Shown piece by piece: positions 1 to 7,968 of a stretch of DNA of 64,000 nucleotides. Position 1 is the first letter of the stretch. Each line of letters starts with the position of its first letter. The notes beneath the pieces were generated by a model. The model was not told the origin of the DNA. It searched no databases and saw nothing but the letters and a program-made list of their open reading frames with translations. Source of the DNA: Acidimicrobiia bacterium (GTDB lineage Bacteria > Actinomycetota > Acidimicrobiia > Acidimicrobiales > Poriferisodalaceae); contig JAJDZE010000165.1 in NCBI GenBank assembly GCA_022824805.1, forward strand, positions 1 through 64,000, read 5' to 3'. The translations under genes and the position numbers were made by a program.

Positions 1-1621
1 GGCCAGACCTCGGTGTCGGGGTGCAGGCCGTACCAGGCGAACCAGAACGACTGCGACGACACGATGCGCGGGAGCTTGACGTCGATTCGGTTGCCGCCGT
101 CCACGCCGTTGACGCGCAGCTCGTCGTGCAGCACTCCCCCGGGCGCCACCTCCACGGGGGCGCCGTGGCGCCATGCCTCGGGGGGCACGCCGGCCACCTC
201 GGCGACGCTGTACACCCTGGCGCCGCCTTGGTTCGGCACGATCACCAGCGGCTCGCCGCCCAGCACGTAGACGAACGGGTTCTCGGCCTCAAGTTCAGCC
301 AGTCCCAATGCCAGGGCGTGGCCGCCACGATCCACCGTCACCACCTCCTCCTTCAGCTCGAACACGTCGGGCGTCTCGAAGGTGGGGAACCACAGGTCCT
401 CGCTGGCGTAGTACGGGCGGTACGCAGCGCCCGGCGTGTAGTCGTAGCTGATCGGCGGACGCTCGGGCATCTCGGGGAAGTACGTCGGCGGGGGTACCTC
501 GAGCGTGAACGTGTCGGGGTGGTCGTCCAGCCAGTCCGACCAGCGCGTCGTGGCCACCGGGAACTGATCCAGCTTCGTGCCGGCCAGCGGGCCGGCGAAT
601 GCGGTGCCCGAGAGGTGGTTCCACAGGCTCTCGGTCTCGTTGTCGATCATGATCTTGTTCGAGTCCATCAGCAGGCCCGACGTCTGGAACGACAGCACAT
701 CGCCGTTAGGCAGCCGCCGGTCGAACATGAGCGCCGTGAGACACAGCGTGCAGTAGCCGAGCGCCACCGGCACGCCGCCCACCACGTCGTTCGCCAGCTC
801 GTGTCGTGCCAGGAACCGCACCGGGTACGCCCCGGCCTCGCCGCCGATCACCACGCCGAGCACCAGTTCCTCCTCGGTCATGAACTCGGCTTGGGCAGGG
901 GTGAGCCGTTCGGGGTTGTTCAGCTCCGGGATGCCGCCCCGGCGCACCCCGCCGAACTGGATCGCACCCAGCGTGACCCGGTCGGCGACCCCGGCGAGCA
1001 TGTCCCCGAAGCGAAAGTCGAGGTAGGCGTACAGCTCGCTCTTGAAGATCTTGTAACCCTCGCCGGGATCGACGCCGTGGGTGCGGTACCACGAGCCATA
1101 GCGCACGTAGTCGGTGTTGAATTCGCCTGAGCTCTCGATACCCGTCAGGCGCTCCAGCGCTCCCATCGACGTGTCGGACACGTTGCGGGCACCGGCGGTG
1201 CGCATGATGTCCATGACCCACGGCACCCACCGCTGGTCGCCGGTGAGGCCCATCTCGCCGGCGATGTTCGCAGCGAATGCGGTGTTCGGCAGCTCCAGGA
1301 ACTCATCGATCTTCTCGGTCAGCGTCAGGTCCAGGAACGGCCGACCGTCCTCGGTGCCCGGAAAGAACGGCTGGGTGGTCGGCGGCGGTGCGTCGGATCG
1401 TGTGGTGTCGTCGGGAGTGGTGTCGGACGGCGTGGTGTCGGGTGGCCCTATGTCGTCGGCGGCAGCCTCGGTGGTCGCTGCGCTGCCAGCCGAACCGGCC
1501 CCGAGGGACGAGGGGGTCGCGGGGCGCTCGGTCGCTGCGGCGACCTCGTCATCGGCCGACGAGGTCGAGCAAGCGGCGGCAAGCACACTCGCCGCCACGG
1601 CTGCGCAGATCAGCTTTCGCA
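1..1621 (-). CDS. DUF3179 domain lipoprotein, C-terminus cut by the window edge
   Basis: The frame is open from an ATG at 1621 to the left edge, giving about 540 residues. It begins with a short signal peptide (MRKLIC...) ending in a lipobox (VLAAAC), so the product should be exported and lipid-anchored. A Thr/Asp/Pro-rich linker follows to about residue 100. The body carries the DUF3179 hallmark GYCTLCLTALMFDR and a late FWFAWYGLHPDTEV stretch that is usually near the family's C-terminus, so little is missing. DUF3179 has no established biochemical function. The next gene to the right is divergent, 110 bases away. Family assignment is firm and the role is unknown. Confidence 0.85.
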
Positions 1622-1731
1622 TACGGCGGCCGAGCCTATGACAGCCTCCTGCTGCGCCATGGTCGGCCCTTTGGACTAGAACGGCAAGCGTGAGCGGCCG
1701 CTGCAGCGGCACCACGAAGGGGGAATGAGCA

Positions 1732-2622
1732 ATGGCCACCGAGACGAGCGTGCTGCCCAGCAGCGAGGCGATACCTGACAATCCGGCGGGCTATGTCTGC
1801 CTGACCTTCGACTTCGACGGACCTTCGTTGTGGATAGCCCGCCGCCAGACCACCCCCACGCCCATCTCACGCGGCGAATTCGGCGCCGTGGCCGTGCCGC
1901 GGATCCTCAAGCTGCTCGCCCGCCACGACATCCCGAGCACGTTCTTCATCCCCGGCCACTCCATCGACACCTACCCGGACGCCGCCCGCATGGTGGTCGA
2001 CGCCGGCTGCGAGGTGGGGCTGCACGGCTACGCCCACGAGTACAACCCCCGGCTCAGCGAGGCCGAGGAGCGAGCCATCCTCGAGCGCACCTTCGCGCAG
2101 ATCGAGTCGCTCACCGGCGCCCCGCCGAAGGGCTACAGGGCGCCCTCGGGCGACATCAACCCGTGGACCATCGACCTGCTGATGGAATACGGCCTCAGCT
2201 ACGACTCGTCGCTCATGGGCCACGACTACGCGCCCTACTGGCTGCGCACCGGCGACCAGTTCCCGCTCCACGGGCCCATGGAGTTCGGAGAGCAGGTCGA
2301 CCTGGTGGAACTGCCGTTCAGCTGGCACCTCGACGACTACGTGCACCTCGAGTTCGTGACGTTCAAGAACACCATCCTGACCGGCCTCGAGAACCCCGGC
2401 ACCATGTTCGACACCTTCCTGTCGGATGTGAAATGGATGGCGAGCGAGGTGCAGCACGGCGTGTGCACGGTCACGTTCCACCCTCAGGCGATCGGGCGAG
2501 GCGGGCGCCTGTACGAGATGGAGCGCTGGATCGACCAGATGACCGACCTGGGCGTGAGCTACACCCGCATGTGCGATGTGGCCGACGCCTGGCGGGCCGG
2601 GCGCCAGCTCGGCATCGAGTAG
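1732..2622 (+). CDS. Polysaccharide deacetylase family protein (NodB fold)
   Basis: This 296-residue protein has the metal-dependent NodB motifs in order: TFDFDG near residue 24 (two metal/catalytic Asp), HGYAHE near residue 102 (the His pair) and RAPSGD near residue 134. The family removes N-acetyl or related groups from polysaccharides, and close relatives act on other amides. No signal peptide is visible, so a cytoplasmic carbohydrate or small-molecule substrate is possible. The ATG at 1732 follows a strong purine-rich ribosome site (AAGGGGGAA). The gene converges on an acyl-CoA dehydrogenase across a dispersed repeat. Confidence 0.85.
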   Translation: MATETSVLPSSEAIPDNPAGYVCLTFDFDGPSLWIARRQTTPTPISRGEFGAVAVPRILKLLARHDIPSTFFIPGHSIDTYPDAARMVVDAGCEVGLHGYAHEYNPRLSEAEERAILERTFAQIESLTGAPPKGYRAPSGDINPWTIDLLMEYGLSYDSSLMGHDYAPYWLRTGDQFPLHGPMEFGEQVDLVELPFSWHLDDYVHLEFVTFKNTILTGLENPGTMFDTFLSDVKWMASEVQHGVCTVTFHPQAIGRGGRLYEMERWIDQMTDLGVSYTRMCDVADAWRAGRQLGIE

Positions 2623-2633
2623 CGACCGGCCCC

Positions 2634-2706
2634 GGGCCGCTCGGGCCCGGGCTTCCCGCTCTTGTTCGCTGCGCTCACGGGCCGCTCGGACCCGTGCTCA
2701 GCCTCT
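2634..2706. repeat. Dispersed repeat family, copy A
   Basis: This is one of five copies of a GC-rich repeat in the window. The shared core reads CCCGCTCTTGTTCGCTGCGC followed by TCACGGGCCGCTCGG. Copy A sits between two convergent genes and its last bases overlap the stop codon of the acyl-CoA dehydrogenase. It is the shorter subtype, closest to copy B, with a second GGGCCGCTCGGGCC block on its left side. Confidence 0.8.
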
Positions 2707-3847
2707 AGCCCTCGACGCCGTCGAGCATGCGGCTGATCAGCAGCTTCTGGACCTCCGAGGTGCCCTCGTAGATCTGGTACACCCGCACGTCGCGGTAGAT
2801 CTTCTCCACCGGGTAGTCGTTGAGGAAGCCGTACCCGCCGTGGATCTGGATGGCCTTCGACGCCACCCGCTCGGCCATCTCCGACGCGAACAGCTTCGCC
2901 ATCGAGGCCTCTCGGGCGCATTCGAGCCCTTGGTCGCGCATCTGCGCTGCGTGCAGGTAGAGCTGGCGGGCCGCTTCGATCTGGGTGGCCATCTCGGCGA
3001 GCGTGAACGAGATCACCTGATGCTCGACGATCAGGCGCCCGAAGGTCTCACGCTCCTGGGCATAGGAGTGGGCGGCTTTCAGCGCAGCCCGTGCCCCGCC
3101 CGTGGCTTGGGCCGCGACGCCGATGCGGCCCAGAGACAGGTTGCCCAGCGCGATGCCGAGCCCCCGCCCGATCTCGCCGAGGACGTCGCCGGCGGGCACC
3201 CGCATGTCCTCGAAGACCACCTGACAGGTGTCGTTGGTGCGGTGACCGAGCTTGTCCTCCTTGGCGATCACGCGGTAGCCGGGGTTGTCGGTGGGCGTGA
3301 TGAACGTGGTCATTCCCCGCTTGCCGGCACCCGGATCGGTGACTGCCACGATCATCGCCACATCGGCGGTCGAGCCGGCGGTGATGAACGCCTTGTGACC
3401 GCTCAGGACGTACTCGTCGCCGTCGCGGGTGGCCCGGGTGCGGATGGCCGCAGCATCGGAGCCGGTGTGGGGCTCGGTGAGGTGGATGCAGCCCAGCCAC
3501 TCGCCGCTGGTCAGCTTGGTGAGGTAGTCACGCTTCTGCCGGTCGGTGCCCGACTGCTGGATCGCCGCGGCGACCGGCGAGTTGTTCGCCGCCATCATGT
3601 TGCTGATGCCGCCGTCGGCAGCGGATATCTCCTCGATGGCCAGCGCATACGACACGAAGTCGGCACCCGCGCCGCCCCAGCACGGGTCTACCATCATGCC
3701 CATGAGTCCGACGTCGGCCATCTTGGCGTAGAGCTCGCGGGGCGCTCCGCCGGCGCGGTCCCACTCTGCGGCGAACGGCGCTATCTCGCGCTGCGCGAAC
3801 ACCCTGGCAACGTCGCGTATCTGCTGCTGCTCGTCGGTCAACTGCAC
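2705..3847 (-). CDS. Acyl-CoA dehydrogenase
   Basis: This is a FAD-dependent acyl-CoA dehydrogenase for alpha,beta-desaturation of an acyl-CoA. With the GTG at 3847 it is 380 residues, the normal family length. An open frame continues upstream to 3985 but that part lacks family similarity, whereas the GTG has a GAGG site upstream and leads straight into LTDEQQQIRDVAR. Visible signatures are the substrate/FAD loop HLTEPHTGSDAAAI, the C-terminal IHGGYGF, and YEGTSEVQ, which holds the catalytic glutamate in this family. The substrate cannot be read from the sequence. Confidence 0.92.
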   Translation of the reverse strand: MQLTDEQQQIRDVARVFAQREIAPFAAEWDRAGGAPRELYAKMADVGLMGMMVDPCWGGAGADFVSYALAIEEISAADGGISNMMAANNSPVAAAIQQSGTDRQKRDYLTKLTSGEWLGCIHLTEPHTGSDAAAIRTRATRDGDEYVLSGHKAFITAGSTADVAMIVAVTDPGAGKRGMTTFITPTDNPGYRVIAKEDKLGHRTNDTCQVVFEDMRVPAGDVLGEIGRGLGIALGNLSLGRIGVAAQATGGARAALKAAHSYAQERETFGRLIVEHQVISFTLAEMATQIEAARQLYLHAAQMRDQGLECAREASMAKLFASEMAERVASKAIQIHGGYGFLNDYPVEKIYRDVRVYQIYEGTSEVQKLLISRMLDGVEG

Positions 3848-4061
3848 TGCGCCATCCTCGGGTTCGGCCACGGGATTGCGGGGCTCGGCACCGCCGTGCA
3901 GCGGCGATTCAGGGTACCGAAATGCAGAATTCTGATTCCGGGGAACGCATCGAAGCGGGCACCATCGTCTCTGTCCGGCGAACACCTGCCCCGTTCGCTC
4001 GAGTCACTCGGTGAAGTTCGAGTGATTATTCGCATCAGAAAGCAAACTGCCCAGTTGACGG

Positions 4062-4067
4062 TATCGT
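4062..4067 (+). promoter_or_regulatory. Possible -10 element (TATCGT) of the zinc-ribbon/AbiEii cassette
   Basis: TATCGT fits the actinobacterial TANNNT -10 pattern and ends seven bases before the GTG start of the next gene, which has no recognisable ribosome-binding site. This is the spacing expected if the transcript starts at the start codon itself (leaderless). Inference only; no convincing -35 element is seen at 17 bases. Confidence 0.35.
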
Positions 4068-4073
4068 CATGCT

Positions 4074-5063
4074 GTGGGAGTCGCAGGACCTGACGGGGCC
4101 GAGGAACTGCTGATCGAGACCAGGTGGCAAGGCAACCCGGCTTGTCCTCGCTGTGGCGATGGGCGAGCTTCGTCTCAGAAGGACCGGCCAGGGGCAGATT
4201 GGACCGTTTGGCGCTGTCGCACATGCCGCACCCGGTTCAGGGTGACGACGGGAACAATGCTGCATTCCACGAAGTTGACCCCCTCCGACTGGTTGGCCGT
4301 GGCACAGGGGCAGGACACGGCAGCGGCGACCATCGCAGAACTCATCGGTGTCTCGTTGGTCACCGCACGCAAGATCGCTGCGCTCATGGCGCCAGTGTGC
4401 GATGGCTCACCATCGGAGCGGCTGCGGCACATGATGAGCCCAAGGCACCAATGTCAGCCGGCACCCGACCCATGGCAGATCGAACCCCTTCCGGCAACGC
4501 TGCGCATCGAAGGCAGCCCGCTCAGGTCGCTGAGCAACGGCGTGAAGGCCGTTCTGAATGCACTGAGGGCACGGCCGTTCGGAGCGACGCCAGTCAAGCT
4601 CGCCGAGCTGTCCGGCGTGTCGTATTCGCAGACTCTGCGGTGTCTCGCCAGTCTCGAACGACGCGGCTGGGCCGAACCCGCACAGACAGCCATCCATCAC
4701 GGATACGAACTGCGCCGCGCGACAGTGTGGTCGCTGTCATGGTCGGATGGTTGCATGCATGCCCTCTCATGCCTTCGCGACCGGCCGACACGGCGGATCG
4801 AGAACGTGGAAGACGGCGTGCCGCTCCGCTTTTGGCGGGGCTTCTGGTCTGGTGCTGCCGCTGATTCGCTGCGGATATCCGAGCACGGCCTGCATATCGC
4901 AGAAACGCTGATCGGCGGACATGATGTCTGCGCGAGGGCGTGGGCGCTTGCAACACTGCCGACACGCATACTGCTCGAGTGCCGCTCATTGCGGGGATTC
5001 GATTCTGGTTGGCGAGCAGATCTGCTCGATCGTGAGATCGCCCGGCGAGCGGCTGCAGCATGA
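4074..5063 (+). CDS. IS1595-type zinc ribbon plus winged-HTH protein, candidate antitoxin
   Basis: This 329-residue protein begins at a GTG. Residues about 15-60 form a four-cysteine ribbon (CPRC, then CRTC), followed by the TTGTMLHSTKLTPSDWL segment seen in the N-terminal part of IS1595/ISXO2 transposases. A helix-turn-helix (IAELIGVSLVTARKIAAL) comes next. The DDE catalytic domain is absent. In its place are a winged helix near residues 165-215 (LAELSGVSYSQTLRCLASL) and a C-terminal region of unknown fold. It overlaps the following AbiEii-type gene by four bases, so the two are translationally coupled. By position and DNA-binding domains it is the likely AbiEi-like antitoxin/repressor; this is inferred. 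Confidence 0.7.
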   Translation: MGVAGPDGAEELLIETRWQGNPACPRCGDGRASSQKDRPGADWTVWRCRTCRTRFRVTTGTMLHSTKLTPSDWLAVAQGQDTAAATIAELIGVSLVTARKIAALMAPVCDGSPSERLRHMMSPRHQCQPAPDPWQIEPLPATLRIEGSPLRSLSNGVKAVLNALRARPFGATPVKLAELSGVSYSQTLRCLASLERRGWAEPAQTAIHHGYELRRATVWSLSWSDGCMHALSCLRDRPTRRIENVEDGVPLRFWRGFWSGAAADSLRISEHGLHIAETLIGGHDVCARAWALATLPTRILLECRSLRGFDSGWRADLLDREIARRAAAA

Positions 5064-5752
5064 GCGAGATCGACGCGTGGGCCGATGTCTTGCCTGAGCG
5101 GCTGCGACGGGTGTGGCCTTACGTCGCGGACTGCGCCGGCCGTATCGGCGGCGTGTTGATGGGAGGTACGGCGGTCGCCATCCACCTGCGGCACAGAGTC
5201 TCTGAGGATCTCGACGTGGTCACGCTGCAGCAGTTCTCCGGAAGAGCACTGCAAGAGCGATTGCGACGAGCAGCCGCGCATGTGGAGACCGATGAAGTGT
5301 CCGACAACATGTTCCACGGCTACGTCGACGGCGTCCGGGTGGACATCTTCCGGGCACTGCCGTCCGATGATGTGCAGCCGTCCAATATGCGATGGGTCGC
5401 TCCGAGCACCACGATCGGAGACATGAAGATCGGCGCCATCGCAGATCTCATGGCCGCCAAGCTTGACGTGATCAGATTCCGTCCCAAGCTGCGCGACTAC
5501 CTGGACCTCGCCGCGATGGACCAGTCAGGCGCCTGCAGCCTCGAAGCTGGATTGGGCTACTACTGCCGACGGTTCGGGCACAGTTCCCCGCCGCGGGCGC
5601 TTGAACAGATCACTCACCTGCTCGACGGCCCCGGCACGCTGCCGAGCGACCCCGACTACGAAGACCGCCGTGACGATGCGCTGCGCCACCTGCAGATGCG
5701 GGTACCAGCACTCCGCAACCGAATCGCCGAAATGCGCGACGCCGTCCCGTAG
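5060..5752 (+). CDS. AbiEii/AbiGii-family nucleotidyltransferase, candidate toxin
   Basis: The 230-residue protein has the nucleotidyltransferase signature MGGTAVAIHLRHRVSEDLDV (Gly-Gly then Asp-x-Asp), a third acidic residue in GVRVDIF, and the late IADLMAAKLDVIRFRPKLRD helix typical of AbiEii-like enzymes. Characterised members of type IV toxin-antitoxin or abortive infection systems transfer nucleotides to RNA. The ATG overlaps the stop of the upstream DNA-binding gene (ATGA), the usual arrangement of AbiEi-AbiEii pairs. Toxicity of this protein is inferred from family and context. Confidence 0.8.
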   Translation: MSEIDAWADVLPERLRRVWPYVADCAGRIGGVLMGGTAVAIHLRHRVSEDLDVVTLQQFSGRALQERLRRAAAHVETDEVSDNMFHGYVDGVRVDIFRALPSDDVQPSNMRWVAPSTTIGDMKIGAIADLMAAKLDVIRFRPKLRDYLDLAAMDQSGACSLEAGLGYYCRRFGHSSPPRALEQITHLLDGPGTLPSDPDYEDRRDDALRHLQMRVPALRNRIAEMRDAVP

Positions 5753-5870
5753 CTACGCCGAGACCACAGACCCATTCCCCGCCGCGTGTCCGCTCACCTC
5801 GCTCAACGCAGCCCAGCACTGATTGGCGGTCACCATCGAATGAGTCAGGCACATGCGGAACGAACGCGGG

Positions 5871-5902
5871 AGGGCCGGCGGGACGCAATGCCCGCCGGCC
5901 CT
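5871..5902 (-). terminator. Hairpin downstream of the second solute-binding protein gene
   Basis: A perfect 12-bp inverted repeat (AGGGCCGGCGGG and its complement) encloses the loop ACGCAATG. It lies 66 bases beyond the stop of the minus-strand binding-protein gene. There is no clear T-run, so it may act as a terminator or as a 3' end stabiliser. The same hairpin, including the loop, recurs after the other copy of the gene. Confidence 0.65.
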
Positions 5903-5967
5903 CTGCGTTGACCGTTTGGTCGGTCAGGAATCAGACGCTGGGCGTCTGACCTCCTGGTGGCGTTTGC

Positions 5968-7680
5968 CTAGCGGCAGCCGCCCTCATCCTTGTCCCAGGC
6001 GCAGTTCGTCGACTTGCCGTTGACGTCCACGACGTCGCCGACCTGGGTCCAGGTCTGCTCGTTCGCGTTGAACTGGCTGAAGTCTGAACCCTCAACGAAG
6101 TACGCGTCAGCGTTGCCGTTGAACTGGGTGATGATGCCGTCGAGGATCATCGGGTGGTAGATGTCGATCGACCGCACCGCCAGGATGAAGTTCGTCCTGG
6201 TCAGGCCGCCCGGCAGGTCTGCAGCAACACGCAGCGCCTCGCCGTAGGGGTAGCCGTAGGTGTAGCCGATGGCGTACAGCGACACAGCCGGATCCAGGCC
6301 TGCGGCCTCCAGGTTGGAGTTCGCGAAGGCGATGAACGGCTCATCGATGAACTTCGGGTCGGTGGAGTCCTTCGACCCGCCGCCGATGATCCACCAGTCG
6401 TGGGCGAAGTCGCCCGCCGGCTTCATGTAGGCCTCGATGCCCTTGCACACCGACGGCGTGAACAGCGCGCCGCCCTTGGCGTTGATGTCGTCGTACAGGC
6501 CGCTCTGGCCGGCTTCCTGAATGGCCAGCAAGCACGGGTTGCCCGCCGTCATCGAGATGAACACATCAGGCTCGAAGGCCAGAATGGTGGTCATCTCGTT
6601 GGTCAGCGTGGGCGCCGCGGGGTCGTGACGCACTGGCAGGTACTCGCTCACCACATCGGAGTTGGCGTGTGCCCACTCTTCGAAGCCGAGCTCGTAGGCC
6701 AGACCGAAGTCGTTGTCCATCACCAGGCCGGCAACCTTCACAGGCAGCAGATCAGCCAGGTTCTCCCTGATCCAAGCGCCCCACAGGATCGACTCGGTCG
6801 AGTACGACATCTGCATGATGCTGGTCCACGGGTGGTTCACCGGGTCGCCCCAGGCGGGGTGGCCGGTCATCACGAACGGATGCGGGATGCACTCCTCGTT
6901 GATCTTGTCGTACACCGCGAGGGTGTTCGGCGAGCCCAAGGTCAGGATCGAGAACACGTTCTCCGCCTCGATCAGCTCGTCCACGAACTCGATCGTCTGA
7001 GCGGCGACGTAGGCGTCGTCCTTGATGATCAGCGTCAGGTCACGCGGCGAACCGCCGACCATGATCGGGTCGTTGTCGTTGATCCAGTTGAAGTAGTTCT
7101 CCCAGCCGTAGGCAATGTTGCCGTATGCGGCAAGGTTGCCCGACTGAGCCGTGGTGTGACCGATGCGCACCTCCGAGTCGGTGATGCCCGTCGTGTCCGA
7201 CCAGTCGTCGGGGCACGCACTGATGTCGATCTCGAAGCCGGCAGGGCCACGCAGGATGCCGTCGTCGCCGACGCCGTACTCGCCCGACTCGATCTTCTCG
7301 GTCAGCTCCGCGACGGACTTGGCGCGACGAGCAGCGGCCTCTTCGAAGATGCCGTCGAGGGTGGAGCGATCGAACATCATCTCCTCCTCTTCCATCATCT
7401 CCTCATCGGCGTCGTCATCGTCGTCCTCGCCCGCGACGGCGGCTTCGATGTCTTCCTCAGCAGCGGCACCGCCGAGAGCACCAGTGGCGCCCTCGTCTTC
7501 TTCCTCTGCCATCTCCTCTTCCTCGGCCATCTCCTCGTCTTCACTCGGCGCGGCCGTGGTTTCGGTCTCTGTCTCGCCAGCGTCAGCGTCTGCGTCGTCA
7601 TCGCCGCCGCCGCATGCAGCGGCCACGAGCGAGAACGCGAAGAGCAGAGCCAGCAAGCGCCACATTCGACGCTTCGTCAT
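5968..7680 (-). CDS. Branched-chain amino acid-type ABC transporter substrate-binding lipoprotein, copy 2
   Basis: The 570-residue protein starts at ATG 7680 after a GGGGGGAG ribosome site. The lipoprotein signal peptide ends in VAAACGGG. A tether of about 100 residues follows, rich in Glu, Asp, Ala and Met (MAEEEEMAEEE, MMEEEEMM). A periplasmic-binding-protein type I domain of the Leu/Ile/Val family then begins near GITDSEVRIGHTTAQSGNLA. It is nearly identical over long stretches to the adjacent upstream copy, so a tandem duplication is clear. The ligand could be an amino acid, amide or urea-like compound. It is the last gene of the liv-type locus. Confidence 0.9.
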   Translation of the reverse strand: MTKRRMWRLLALLFAFSLVAAACGGGDDDADADAGETETETTAAPSEDEEMAEEEEMAEEEDEGATGALGGAAAEEDIEAAVAGEDDDDDADEEMMEEEEMMFDRSTLDGIFEEAAARRAKSVAELTEKIESGEYGVGDDGILRGPAGFEIDISACPDDWSDTTGITDSEVRIGHTTAQSGNLAAYGNIAYGWENYFNWINDNDPIMVGGSPRDLTLIIKDDAYVAAQTIEFVDELIEAENVFSILTLGSPNTLAVYDKINEECIPHPFVMTGHPAWGDPVNHPWTSIMQMSYSTESILWGAWIRENLADLLPVKVAGLVMDNDFGLAYELGFEEWAHANSDVVSEYLPVRHDPAAPTLTNEMTTILAFEPDVFISMTAGNPCLLAIQEAGQSGLYDDINAKGGALFTPSVCKGIEAYMKPAGDFAHDWWIIGGGSKDSTDPKFIDEPFIAFANSNLEAAGLDPAVSLYAIGYTYGYPYGEALRVAADLPGGLTRTNFILAVRSIDIYHPMILDGIITQFNGNADAYFVEGSDFSQFNANEQTWTQVGDVVDVNGKSTNCAWDKDEGGCR

Positions 7681-7861
7681 GTTGTGTCTCCCCCCATTGG
7701 GTTGCAATAGCACGAACCGGCAGCGGAATCGCACAGATGCCCCAACCGGTTCATCGAGACACTAGTTCGCGTCCCGGGACTGGTCACCGGGCGGGTTATG
7801 TCAATTCTGCAACGATTTCGATTCTGCACCCGGGCCGCGACTGCGCCTCACCGGGCGCGCA

Positions 7862-7893
7862 AGGGCCGGCGGGACGCAATGCCCGCCGGCCCT
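7862..7893 (-). terminator. Hairpin downstream of the first solute-binding protein gene
   Basis: The 32 bases at 5871-5902 recur here unchanged: a 12-bp perfect stem with loop ACGCAATG, 76 bases after the stop codon. Its presence after both binding-protein genes shows that the tandem duplication included the 3' flank. It sits between the two gene copies, so it could reduce read-through and set their relative expression. Confidence 0.65.
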
Positions 7894-7968
7894 GTTGCGC
7901 TGACTCGGGGTCAGCAGTGTGGTCTCAGGTGCAACGAACGCAGCCGCTGCGCCTGAGGAGGCGATTGC

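Noticed and set aside
21-1130. Long + strand open frame opposite the DUF3179 gene
   Set aside because: It mirrors the third-position bias of the real minus-strand gene and shows no family signature.
4074-5063. Calling the zinc-ribbon gene a transposase or insertion sequence
   Set aside because: Only the N-terminal ribbon and HTH resemble IS1595 transposases; the DDE core, terminal inverted repeats and target duplications are not seen, and the gene is coupled to an AbiEii-type partner.
5871-5902. The repeated hairpin as a transposon end or REP element
   Set aside because: It occurs only twice, each time at the same position after the duplicated genes, so duplication of a 3' hairpin explains it.
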